Shown in pieces: positions 1 to 10,279 of a stretch of 64,000 nt of DNA. The position numbers and the translations under genes were made by a program. The stretch's first letter is position 1; each line of letters begins with the position of its first letter. Source of the DNA: Cryptomeria japonica (taxonomy: Eukaryota > Streptophyta > Pinopsida > Cupressales > Cupressaceae). The stretch is from NCBI RefSeq assembly GCF_030272615.1, contig NC_081410.1, forward strand, positions 187,390,119 through 187,454,118, written 5' to 3'. The notes beneath the pieces were generated by a model that saw nothing but the letters and a program-made list of their open reading frames with translations, was not told the DNA's origin and ran no database searches.

Positions 1-1064
1 CCTTGGAATTTACTCAAAAGTTATTTCAACAAAATATTTCTTGAAATCATCTACCATCTTTTTATAAGGGATTAGATTTTCATCCTTTGTTTGGTAATCA
101 TCATTGATTTGATTTATGACAAGCTGAGAGTCTCCAAAGACTTGAAGTTGTGTAATGTTCCATTCTGTAGCCATTTTTATTCCTGTAACAAAAGCTTCAT
201 ATTCTGCTATGTTGTTGTCGCAAAGAAAGATTAATTTTTATGCTTTTGGAATGGTGTGACCTTATGGTGTGATGAATATAATTCCTGCTCCTGACCCATG
301 CTGTGTATATGAGTTATCAAAGTATAATTACCATGTTTTTGTGGTGACCGTTAGGATATCAGCATCGAGAAACTCAATGTGTAAAGGTTGATTTTCTTAA
401 AGTGGTGCCTCTACTAGCTGGTCGGCGATGACTTGTCCCTTTATATCTTTTCTATCAACATACTCAATATCAAACTCACTTAGAATAATTATCCATTTTG
501 CTAATCTTCCTATTAATGTGGCCTTGCTGAGCAAATACTTCAAAGGATCATTTTTTTTCTATCGACTTGTTGGAGTGAGATAGCAGATAGTGTCTTAATT
601 TTTGAGAAGTAAAAACTACTGCCAAGCATGCTTTTTCTATTGCGGAATAGTTAAGCTCATATCCTACTAGTGTCCTGCTGATATAGTAGATGGCTCATTC
701 TTTTCCTTCATTGTCTTGTTGTGCAAGCAGAACTCCTAATGATACTTCGGTGGTTGATACATAGAGTAATAATGGCTTTCCTAGAATTAGCGACATTAGG
801 AAAGGTGGTTGCATGAGATAAGCCTTGATCTTGTTGAATGCATCCTCGCATTGATGATCCCATTTGAAATAAACATTTTTGTGTAAAAGATGAGTAAATG
901 GCTAGAATTTATCATCTAGTTGAGCGCCAAATCTTCTGATTGATTTTAGTCTTCCCTAGAGTGATCTTAGTTGACTTATATTCTTAGGAGATGCCATTTC
1001 CATGATTGCTTTGACTTTAGCTGGATCTACTTCAATACCTCTTGCTGAAACAATGTATCCCAAT
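1..1064 (-). pseudogene. Element B pol, 3' fragment (RT end, RNase H, start of archaeal-type RNase H)
   Basis: Reading leftwards from 1064 the translation gives GYIVSARGIEVD, then a PPKNISQLRSL-like block, then the RNase H/connection segment with [18 protein letters not shown] and LRHYLL. Further left, in shifted frames, lie the archaeal-type RNase H features (DSQL-type segment near 130-150 and NIAEYEA-type segment near 200). Stops and at least one frameshift near 555 break it. In gypsy polyproteins this block extends and degrades the hybrid during reverse transcription. It continues directly from 22273 on the other side of element A. The integrase part would lie left of base 1. Confidence 0.85.
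1060..1064. repeat. Target-site duplication of element A (left copy, CCAAT)
   Basis: CCAAT directly precedes the TG of the A 5' LTR and recurs at 22273-22277 directly after the CA of the 3' LTR. Removing A and one copy restores the B reading frame. Confidence 0.93.
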
Positions 1065-2495
1065 TGTAGACATATAAAAATGATCATATTCCTAAATGAA
1101 TATTTTATGTTCATTCCTCTATTTAATTAAATCTAATTTAATTAAATCACCCACATTCCTCTATTTAATTAAATAAATTATTCAATTTATTTAGTTAAAT
1201 TCACTAGAACCCCTTTCATCATTTAATTAAATAATTTTTTTATTTAATTAAATCCATTCTCTCTAGTTTTAATTAAATTTACATTTAATTAAATAGTTCA
1301 CCCCAAATTGAATAAATCTAATTTATTTAATTTCCCAAATTGCAACCAAATTAAAATAAAGTAATTTATTTTAATTTTCCCTCATCCACTTGCAAAATCC
1401 TACATCTCCCACTTGCATCCTAAATCCCCTTTCTAAATTCTTCTAGAGCCTATCTAATCTTAATCAATTTGCCTAACCCATCTCCTAAATATTGTCACAT
1501 TCCTAAGCAACTTGAAGTCACTTCTCAAAGACTCCAAAGTCTTTGAAAAGCATTTAATGCTTTATGTGTTCAAAAAGCCAACCTCTAAAGTCTTCCAAAT
1601 CACTAATGGCCCTTACATGACCATTTATGGCTCTTACATAACCATTTATGGTTAACCCTCAACTCAACCTCCATATAGCCCAACGGTCTCATCAAGCATT
1701 CATTGATTTGACCATGGTTATTCCTTTAACCTTTGCACAAGAGTTTACCTCTTGGGTAAAAGATTTATCCATTGGATAATCTTAACCTAACCTTAACCCT
1801 TACCTCCTAAGGTAACTATGAGGTCTTCTCAAGCATTTAATGCTTCCTACCTCTCCTCTCAACCAACCTTATATTGACAATTGTCACCATTTCATTGGTG
1901 AAAATTGTAAACATGGATTGACAACTTTCAAAATGGACCCTTGATTAACTCTTTCAATCCTGGCCATCCATTGCCCTATTTTCACTATAAATAGAGCTCT
2001 CCTTCCTCCATTTGAGGATCCATGCAAGCTTTTAGTATCTCATTTATGCTCAATTTTAGCACATCTAGTCTCTCTTTGCAATAGGAATTAATCTAATAAC
2101 ATTTTAAACTATTTCCTTTATCATTAACTTAAATCATATAACTAGTATATCATGTTAGGATAGTATTACTACTAATCTTGTCATCTTATAATCTAGTTTA
2201 TCGCATTTGTAGAATCATGCATAGATAGGATGCATTTTCATGTTAAAATCAATCATAATCATCCCTCGTTCTTGAATTTTTCATCCCTAAACCACTTTGC
2301 TCAGTGATTTGAGAGCAAAGGCATTGGTTTGAGGGACCTTGTGAGATAGAGAACCATAGAACCAACCTTGGGAAGTTGAGTTATTCTTCATGACTCCATA
2401 ACTTGCACCAAGAAGTCCTGTGGGTGTGTGGAAAAGTCTCTTTGAGCTTCACTTTTCACATTTTAAGCCTCATTGAACCGCTTTTCCAGCATACA
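1065..2495 (+). repeat. 5' LTR of element A
   Basis: Starts TGTAGACATAT and ends CCAGCATACA; its match is 20841-22272. U3 is rich in the palindrome TTAATTAA (1100-1300). A TATA box lies at 1985-1994, giving about 0.9 kb U3 and about 0.5 kb R-U5. Confidence 0.95.
1985..1994 (+). promoter_or_regulatory. LTR promoter TATA box (CTATAAATAG), element A
   Basis: CTATAAATAG sits two thirds into the 5' LTR, and the same box is in the 3' LTR at 21762-21771. A start of transcription about 30 bases downstream, near 2020, is inferred. Confidence 0.75.
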
Positions 2496-2499
2496 TATC

Positions 2500-2517
2500 T
2501 GGCACCCACTGTGGGGC
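2500..2517 (+). other. Primer binding site of element A
   Basis: TGGCACCCACTGTGGGGC starts four bases after the LTR end. It has the TGG start expected for pairing with a tRNA CCA end. The form TGGCGCCCACCGTGGGG is common in plant gypsy elements; this copy has two likely C-to-T or G-to-A changes. I do not name the tRNA with certainty. Confidence 0.7.
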
Positions 2518-2583
2518 ACATCCCCATTAATCAAATCAGTTTTAAAAAATAAGCACTTTTGTAGGTATGCGGGAAACAAGAAT

Positions 2584-2838
2584 TAGCGCATAGGGAACAT
2601 CCCTTAACGCATTTGGTGGATCCTTCAGCACATCCAACACACTATTTAGCACATGGGGTCTATACTCTAGTGCATAAAGTCCTTACCTTATCGCATTCGT
2701 CTCCACTAACCTTTCTTGTAGATCTCGGTGCGGGAGAAAAACATAGTAGTGCATCTGACACACAGTTCAACGCGTCAAGCATATCTGATAGCTTATCTGG
2801 ATTACTTTGTAGCACATACAATTTGTTCTATAGCGCAT
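2584..2838 (+). repeat. 21-bp phased TAGCGCAT array, first block (element A leader)
   Basis: Eleven degenerate copies of TAGCGCAT start at 2584, 2605, 2626, 2647, 2668, 2689, then 2747, 2768, 2789, 2810 and 2831. Every step inside each run is exactly 21 bp; the single gap is 58. Variants such as TAGCACAT and TAGTGCAT are what CpG deamination of TAGCGCAT would give. The bases between motifs are not conserved. The array starts about 90 bases after the LTR. One frame is open from 2613 to 2942 and reads the array as Leu-Ala-His heptads, but no protein family is recognised. Confidence 0.9.
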
Positions 2839-3894
2839 CACAAACAGAGGCAAAAATAAAAGCTGTAACCGAGGGCGAAATTAGACTTGTTGAAGTCCAC
2901 AAATTGTCTAACAATTTTGCTTGTTATTTTGCAGGGTTCTAACAATTTTCTTGTAGATAGGAGTTCAATTTTAGGACGATTAAGATTGCTTAAAGTTTTT
3001 ACTAACTTAGTTAAGTTAGTTAAAATTTGAACTTCTTTTAATTCTTCTTAAAATTGAATTCACATTTCATTTGGGGTAGCTAAAAAGAACCACAATCAAA
3101 AATCTTTCTTGCTTTCATAGGAGAAAAATTTTCCTTTTGGGTTATTAAAAAGAACAAAACAATCTTTCATTTTGTAAAAAGCTTTAAAAAGAACCTCACC
3201 ATCCTTTGGTGCATAAAAGGATCAACTTCCAATTTTGCAAAGTAAAAGAAACCACATTTTTCAAATTTTTGTTTTCAAATTAAAGAGGGAAGATCTTCCC
3301 CTTTTATCGATTTCTTTTGTTGACCACCAAGATTGGAATTCACTTTGTTGACTAGGTTCCTTTACTAGCTCAGATAATCACTAATTTGATGGGATAAAAT
3401 AAACACCATGTCTTCATGGAGAAACATCTCCATATAGGATTAGAAAATCATTGCAATGAAAAATTAAAAAGAACTTTGTTTGCTTTGTCTTGAAAGTGGA
3501 AGGAATATGCTCTCCCCTTAATTGGGTGATCAAAAAGCCAAACCACTCTTACACTTTCAGTCATATTAGATTAAATCCTTTAGCAGACCTACCCTCCCAA
3601 AGAGTTAATAACTCTTTAAGCCATTTTTATGGTTGGTGAGAGGGGAACGACCTAAGTGGGAAACAACTTTGAAGCCAAGTGTTCCAATCCACTATAATCA
3701 AAAGTGGAAAGTGATGAAAGTCCTTTTCAATGGTTGCATGCAGTGATTAGCCTTCCCCTAGTATCCTTGAGATACATAAAGCCTTTGTTCTAAAGGTTGG
3801 GAATCCTTCTGAGGGATTTTATCACTGACGATCGAATAGGAAGCTTGATTACAAACCTTAGCATAGAAACTTTGAGCTGAGTCAGTAACCAAAC
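2839..3894 (+). other. Element A leader, including a block conserved with elements B and F
   Basis: No gene is seen here. Bases 3480-3780 match the leaders of F (about 1990 bases into the 40-42 kb stretch, at 41990-42200) and B (27750-28230, minus): shared pieces include a GAGAGTATGCTC-like start, an AGNAGACCTACCCTCCCA-like piece, and GAGAGGGGAACGACCTAAGTG-like wording. Conservation of an untranslated stretch between elements whose coding parts have diverged suggests a function such as packaging or splicing. That function is inference. Confidence 0.6.
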
Positions 3895-5242
3895 TGATGC
3901 AGAGGGAACAAAGACTTCATCCCTATCTGCATATTCAAATATCAATATCCATTTAAACTCATTCTTTAGAGGCAAACTAATGACTTCTTTCAATCATCTC
4001 TTCATTAATATCAACTTAATGCAATAACCCATATTCATGGTTCACACTTCAATCTTTAAAGTTCCCAGTCATAGACCTGTATTCCGTCATTCATAACTTT
4101 TGACCCAAATATTATTTTGAAAATCCCTTTGGTGAAAATGTATATAACTATCCTTGTTAAAACATATCCAAAAAATAGGAGAATCCGATGGTTAGATTAA
4201 AATTTATGTCCTCTGCACCAAGACCCAATACTGTTGTTCCCAAACAAAGCATGTGCATGCCCAGTCCGCCTAGGGCATCAAATATATTTCACAAAACATA
4301 ACCAAATGACACCAAACTAATTTAATATGAAATATATATGAATATAGATTCAGAATATGTAATCCACTAAATTTTTCCATTTCTAAATCATGACATAATT
4401 TCAAATCATTGCCTGCAACTCCATTGAGGATAGTTTAAAACCAATTTTCACCAAAATCTTTATAACTTCCACAAATCTAAACAAAAATGACTCGGAACAA
4501 AAGGAAACGAAAGAAGATTCACATATCTTTCCAATGAATCTATTTATAGGTCATAAAACTTTCATATGAACCCGTACCATTTTCTGCAACATGACTGTTG
4601 TCAAGAAACCTCAAATCTGCAAACAACAACTTTCACCAAAACTTCCATAATTTCTTCATTTAGAAACATAATCACTCCAAACCAAATGGAAAAGAAAGGT
4701 ATTTCACATATCTAACCATTCATTATACATTTAGAAAGTTTTCCAGGTCATACATGGTTGTGAAAGACCTGGAACCAACATAAAAACTGGAAAGCCAATC
4801 AAAATAGCAATAGTAGAATACACCAAAATGTATCAAAATGTTCTCCTTTTTTTTCCTTTCTTTCCTTTATGATTTGGAACGACCATAAAATGACTTTTTA
4901 TAGACTTTTGGTCAGTTTTGACCTTACAACTACCTCTCATAACAAACTTTTAACCCTTTTTCAACTTTTGTTGCATTTTTGCAACTTTGCTTGACAACAT
5001 TTTATTGTCAAGTTGACAACTTTTACACTTTTGAATAAATGACTTCATGGCTTTACAAAACACATCACATGACTCTTAAAATGACAAATAAATGACAATT
5101 TTACAATTTTGTTTGCCCTTAGGCATTACATTTGATTTTATTACATTGAATATCATATCCAAACATATGGATTAAAATCTTAAATTTAAAATATCCCTCA
5201 AGATCTCCTGCGATGTCTTGATGTCTAGGTGCTTCTGCACCA
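3895..5242 (-). repeat. 3' LTR of element N
   Basis: Left copy of the 1348-bp repeat, bounded by TGATGCAGAG on the plus strand and TTCTGCACCA. A minus-strand TATA box (CCTATAAATAG) lies at 4540-4550. Confidence 0.92.
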
Positions 5243-5810
5243 TACTATCGACCTTGAAAAGTTTCCAAGTCCCTTGGAAACATAGGGATAATAACCTGCA
5301 AAAAAATTAGACTGAAACCTTCATCTTTGTCTTTTCCTTTTTATGCCTCTTTTCTTCCTTCATCTTATCACCATTCTCATGCCTTTGCTACAATCAACAT
5401 CTCCAAAAGGACACAGGACTGTCCTTATATCTGCCTCCTCAATAACTCCTATTAATGGAGTATGTAATGGCTGCCATCCAAGTGCTTTTACCAACCATAA
5501 TTCCACCTCTCCATGCTGCATCACCTCACCAAAAAAAAAAAACTCACCTTTGCCTCACCTAGGAGTCCTCTCCTTGCCTCTCTCCCTAGTGTCTTGGCAA
5601 CCAATGGACCATCCCTTTGGCCCTTGACAGACCTTCCTTGTCTACCCACACACAACAACAAATTCCTCTTGCAGCTAGATGGACAAGCACCTGCAACCAA
5701 ACACATTAACAACACAAAATTTCAACTCTTCTTGGGCTAGGTCCTGGTGTGGATTGCCTCCTTCGGCGCTCTACCCACACACTTAGGCTCTTCTAGCTCT
5801 GATACCAATT
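5243..5810 (-). other. Internal region of element N, non-coding
   Basis: Only short overlapping open frames on both strands, none resembling a retrotransposon protein. The region is C/T-rich on the plus strand. I see no gag, protease or polymerase motif. Confidence 0.75.
5796..5807 (-). other. Initiator tRNA-Met primer binding site, element N
   Basis: Minus strand reads TGGTATCAGAGC three bases inside the right-hand LTR. This 12-mer is the standard plant initiator-Met primer site used by many copia-type elements. Confidence 0.9.
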
Positions 5811-7158
5811 TGATGCAGAGGGAACAAAGACTTCATCCCTATCTACATATTCAAATATTAATATCCATTTAAACTCATTCTTTAGAGGCAAACTAACAAC
5901 TTCTTTCAATCATCTCTTCATTAATATCAACTTAATGCAATAACCCATATTCATGGTTCACACTTCAATCTTTAAAGTTCCCAGTCATAGACCTGTATTC
6001 TGTCATTCATAACTTTTGACCCAAATATTATTTTGAAAATCCCTTTGGTGAAAATGTATATAACTATCCTTGTTAAAACATATACAAAACATAGGAGAAT
6101 CCAATGGTTATATTAAAAGTTATGTCCTCTGCACCAAGACCCAATACTGTTGTTCCCAAACAAAGCATGTGCATGCCCAGTCCGCCTAGGGCATCAAATA
6201 TCTTTCACAAAACATAACCAAATGATACCAAACCAATTTAATATGAAATATATATAAATATAGATTCAGAATATGTAATCCAATAAATTTTTCCATTTCT
6301 AAATCATGAGATAATTTCAAATCATTGCCCGCAACTCCATTGAGGACAGTTTAAAACCAGTTTTCACCAAAATATTCATAACTTCCACAAATCTAAACAA
6401 AAATGACTCAAACAAAAAGGAAACGAAAAAGGATTCACATATCTTTCCAATGAATCTATTTATAGGTCATAAAACTTTCATATGAACCCGTACCATTTTC
6501 TGCAACATGACTGTTGTCAAGAAACCTCAAATCTACAAACAACAACTTTCACCAAAACTTCCATAATTTCTTCATTTAGAAACATAATCACTCCAAACCA
6601 AATGGAAAAGAAAGGTATTTCACATATCTAACCATTAATTATACATTTACAAAGTTTTCCAGGTCATACATGGTTGTGCAAGACCTGGAACCAACATAAA
6701 AATTGGAAAGCCAATCAAAATAGCAATAGTAGAATACACCAAAATGTATCAAAATGTTCTCCTTTTTTTTCCTTTCTTTCCTTTATGATTTGGAACGACC
6801 ATAAAATGACTTTTTATAGACTTTTGGTCAGTTTTGACCTTACAACTACCTCTCATAACCAACTTTTAACCCTTTTTCAACTTTTGTTGCATTTTTGCAA
6901 CTTTGCTTGACAACATTTTATTGTCAAGTTGACAACTTTTACACTTTTGAATAAATGACTTCATGGCTTTACAAAACACATCACATGACTCTTAAAATGA
7001 CAACTAAATGACAATTTTATAATTTTGTTTGCCCTTAGGCATTACATTTGATTTTATTACATTGAATATCATATCCAAACATATGGATTAAAATCTTAAA
7101 TTTAAAATATCCCTCAAGATCTCCTGCGATGTCTTGATGTCTAGGTGCTTCTGCACCA
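5811..7158 (-). repeat. 5' LTR of element N
   Basis: Right copy of the 1348-bp repeat; the TATA box equivalent (CCTATAAATAG, minus strand) is at 6456-6466. It is followed by the CAAAC target duplication. Confidence 0.92.
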
Positions 7159-8838
7159 CAAACATTTGTAATATCATAGTGCAAGGGTGGGGAAGAATCC
7201 ACCCCCAAAATCATTCACCATATATTTTCCAAGATAACTACTCAATTGTGAAGCAATTCACTTTGAGTTCATTTCTGGTAAAAGGCAAAAAAATGGGCAC
7301 CCTCTAGGGGGTGACACGGCTGTTTGAGCTGAAGTAGTATCGAGACTAGTGGGCTATGGTGTTACTTATGACCCTTGAATAAAGAGTCTTTTTAAAGTGT
7401 ATTCTTTGTATCCAAACTTGTGGAAACATTGGAGGTTTGAACACATCCTCATAGAACATACACTTATTGTTTAGATTAAGCAAAATGGTTGTCTCTTTGG
7501 TGTTGTGCTTTCATTTGTTACTTCAGAAAATCATCTATTGGCATTAAAAACTCAAGGCAAAAACTCTAAAATTGCAGAAAATAACCAAGTCAAAATCTGT
7601 CAGGATAGTTTAGTACATAAGAGAAACTTCTTAGCGTATGGGAGTCATCTTTTAGCACATTAAAACCTATCTTTAGCGTGTAAATTCTTATCAGTAGTGC
7701 TTCACCATAATCCAAAATCAATAGTTTTACATAGCGCATTCTGAAAATAGTGTAGCGCGTTGACTCATCAGCTTAGCGCATAGGAGCCAAACTTTAGCGC
7801 ATAAGGGTTGACTATTAGCGCATAGATAGCCCATATTAGCGCATGCCCCTTTTGAAGTAAAGCTGAACCAAAATTGAGCAACATAAACCAGTTAGCGCGT
7901 AATAGGGGGCAGCATAGTGCATGGAGTCTTTTCACTAGCGCGTTGAGAACTTTCTATAGTGCATCATGTCTCTGTTTTTGCGCATAGTCGAAACCAAGAA
8001 AATAGGGGGTGAAATAGAGGTCATTTTGAAAATTTTGAAACCATTCTCAGGATTTTTTCCTCATCAGCCTAAACATCATCAAGCAGAAAAACCAAAAATG
8101 GAATATCAAAAATTGTTTCTAAAAGCAATTTTCCATCAAACAAAGTTGTTTGAAAACTGAAACTAGTCGCAAGATAAACATATCTATCCTATCAAAATCG
8201 GGAAACATCATCACAAGTGTCAAAATAGATCCTTTAAATCAAACGGATTTCTATCTCAAAACACACTTGTTTCAAAACTCCAAGTTATCAAATCGATTTT
8301 TCATATTGGGAAAGCTCTATTCCATAACATTTGACGCACTTTGTCGTGAGGGGGCATCTAAACCTTTACTTTGATAAAGTAAAACTTGAATTTCCAAAAC
8401 AAGCTCAACTATATCCAAAACAACTCAAAGGAAACCATTCATTGCTTGTCCATGACTAATCCTCATATTCTGAGAAGAAAGAATATTTATCATAACACTA
8501 CGTTGAAGAAACAGCAACCAAGTTCTTCAAAACTTGCCAAAAGAAATAAATTTTTATACATCAATCATCAACTCTTCAAATCCCATCAAACATTCCTTTG
8601 TCATATACGATTATATCTCCAAGATAAAACCAACGAATTTGACAAGGAACCTTTGAGGAGTAGAGAATTCTGCCAAAAGTCTGCATTCAGTCAACAAATA
8701 AATCATGGAGGAAAGATCAATCTTGCATTCTTTCCTGATGAATGCATCACTTACAACATACCCCGATTTGAACCACCAACCCCGGAGCAACACATCGAAG
8801 AGGATTTTATCCCCTTTATCACAGAAAGTTTCTACTAG
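7159..8838 (+). other. Element A leader, second part, up to gag
   Basis: Leader sequence displaced by insertion of N. It holds the second phased array (7612-7985). Downstream, an open frame of 150 codons ends at 8838 immediately before the gag ATG, but its product resembles nothing I know and it has no visible counterpart in F or B, so I do not call it a gene. Confidence 0.55.
7612..7985 (+). repeat. 21-bp phased TAGCGCAT array, second block (element A leader)
   Basis: Motif starts at 7612, 7632, 7653, 7674, 7695; then 7732, 7753, 7774, 7795, 7816, 7837; then 7893, 7915, 7936, 7957, 7978. Nearly all steps are exactly 21 bp and three runs are separated by phase breaks. The five copies 7774-7844 are the best preserved. 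Copies with GCAC, GTGC or GCGT fit CpG decay of GCGC. Spacers of 13 bases vary freely. Confidence 0.93.
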
Positions 8839-10279
8839 ATGCCTACTGTTACTCGCTCTCAATGAAACAAACAAAGCGAAACACTACCAGAATCAAGAAT
8901 GAATCAAAGGTTATCTAATCCTTTTGAAGGTTCACATCTAGAGGACCCTAAAATTACTGATGAAATCCTTCAAGAATGTCAAGAAAGCACTTCATTTCAA
9001 AAACTTGTGGAAAGACTCATGGAAAATGATAAAGAAAAATCTTTGCTCATGCTCACAAGTAAAGGAGTTAAACTTTCAGAAGATTTAGACACAAACACTT
9101 TTGGAATAGGGTCTCGATATTATGAATATCAAGAATGACAAAGAGAAGAAGAAACCCGTGACCCAAAACAAAATATACCTGAACATAATATACCCAAGCA
9201 AAACATCCTAGAACAAAACATACCATTACACACACCTTTTAAACTGAGAACTAATACAAGGGAAGATCCCTTCCCTTGACAAAATAATGCACCTTTGATA
9301 GCTCTTACTCAACAAATGCAAATGTTACAAAGACAAATGCAAGACATGCAACAAGGGACAATAGTACAGTATTCATTAAATGAAATTTGTCCTTATCCGT
9401 TTGACAGAAGATTGAATATGGTGCCTTTTCCTCCGAACTCAGACGTTCCCAAATTTGACAAATATGATGGGAAAAGTGATCCACATGATCATGTTCGAGA
9501 ATTATATACAATGAGTCTTGAGTTTGCTCATGATGATACCTATTTGATGAGGTTATTCCCAAGAAGCTTGGGAGGGAAAACAATGGAAATATCCTTGGGA
9601 TATCCCTAAAAAGGAAAAAATGGAAATATTCATCGACAACTTAAATAATGAGATGAGTTACAGACTCAAGCTCCAATGCATACCATCTTTCGCTAAATTG
9701 ATTGAGAATGGCATTAAAGTGGAAGAAGCATGTGTCAAGAAAGGAACGCTAAAATTCTTCAAAGAAGGAACAAGTACATCAAACTACAACAATCAAGACA
9801 ACAACAATCTGGACAAATCCAGATTCTAGACCAGAAACAAAAATAATGGAAATGAAGGAGGCAATAAATCAAATGATCCAAAATCTAAGCAGCCCATGCT
9901 CGCATTATCAGGTAATCCTCAAGCTACATAAAATCCCAAATGTGCTAACATAGACATTAACACTTACACACCGAATACCAATCAAGGTCAACCCAACACC
10001 AACAATGCTCAAAACAATAAAACAAATCGAGGGCCTAATAACAATTCACGATGTAACACCAACAACTTTCAAAAATGCGTCTACACACCATTGGGGCAAT
10101 CACTAGAGTCAGCATGTAGGGAACTCTTGGCAAACAAAATTATCTCCTTACCAACAATCAGCAACTTTGAACCACAAATCAAACCACCTTGGTGGAATGA
10201 CTCGCACTTTTGTGATTTTCATCGCAACAAAGGTCATCAAACAAACGATTGCATGAGACTGAAAAACATTGTTTAGGAC
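8839..10279 (+). pseudogene. gag: gag of element A (broken)
   Basis: Starts MPTVTRSQ, comparable to MVTTRSQ in F and MPILTRAR in B. A stop follows at codon 9, and further stops interrupt it. The capsid-like part (ICPYPFDRRLNMVPFPP, KFDKYDGKSDPHDHVRE, LMRLFPRSLGG) is seen at 9390-9580. About 70 residues found in F (after the ALAWFSSLP-like position) are missing, with the frame resuming at IDNLNNEMSYRLKLQ (9630). The nucleocapsid knuckle at 10210-10255 is CDFHRNKGHQTNDC, a Cx2Hx4Hx4C pattern typical of this gypsy group. Gag would form the particle and package RNA; this copy cannot. Confidence 0.9.

Larger units (their letters stand above)
3895..7158 (-). mobile_element. Element N: small non-autonomous LTR element in the leader of A
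   Basis: Two 1348-bp direct repeats (3895-5242 and 5811-7158) flank only 568 bp. Target duplications CAAAC lie at 3890-3894 and 7159-7163. On the minus strand each LTR starts TGGTGCAGAAG and ends CTCTGCATCA, and a primer site for initiator tRNA-Met follows the right-hand LTR, so orientation is minus. No gag or pol is present; it must have moved with proteins from another element, by its primer site probably a copia-type one. LTR copies are very similar by eye. Confidence 0.92.

Noticed and set aside
8386-8838. 150-codon open frame ending just before gag of A
   Set aside because: No recognisable domain, no counterpart in the B or F leaders by eye, and biased base composition makes chance opening plausible.
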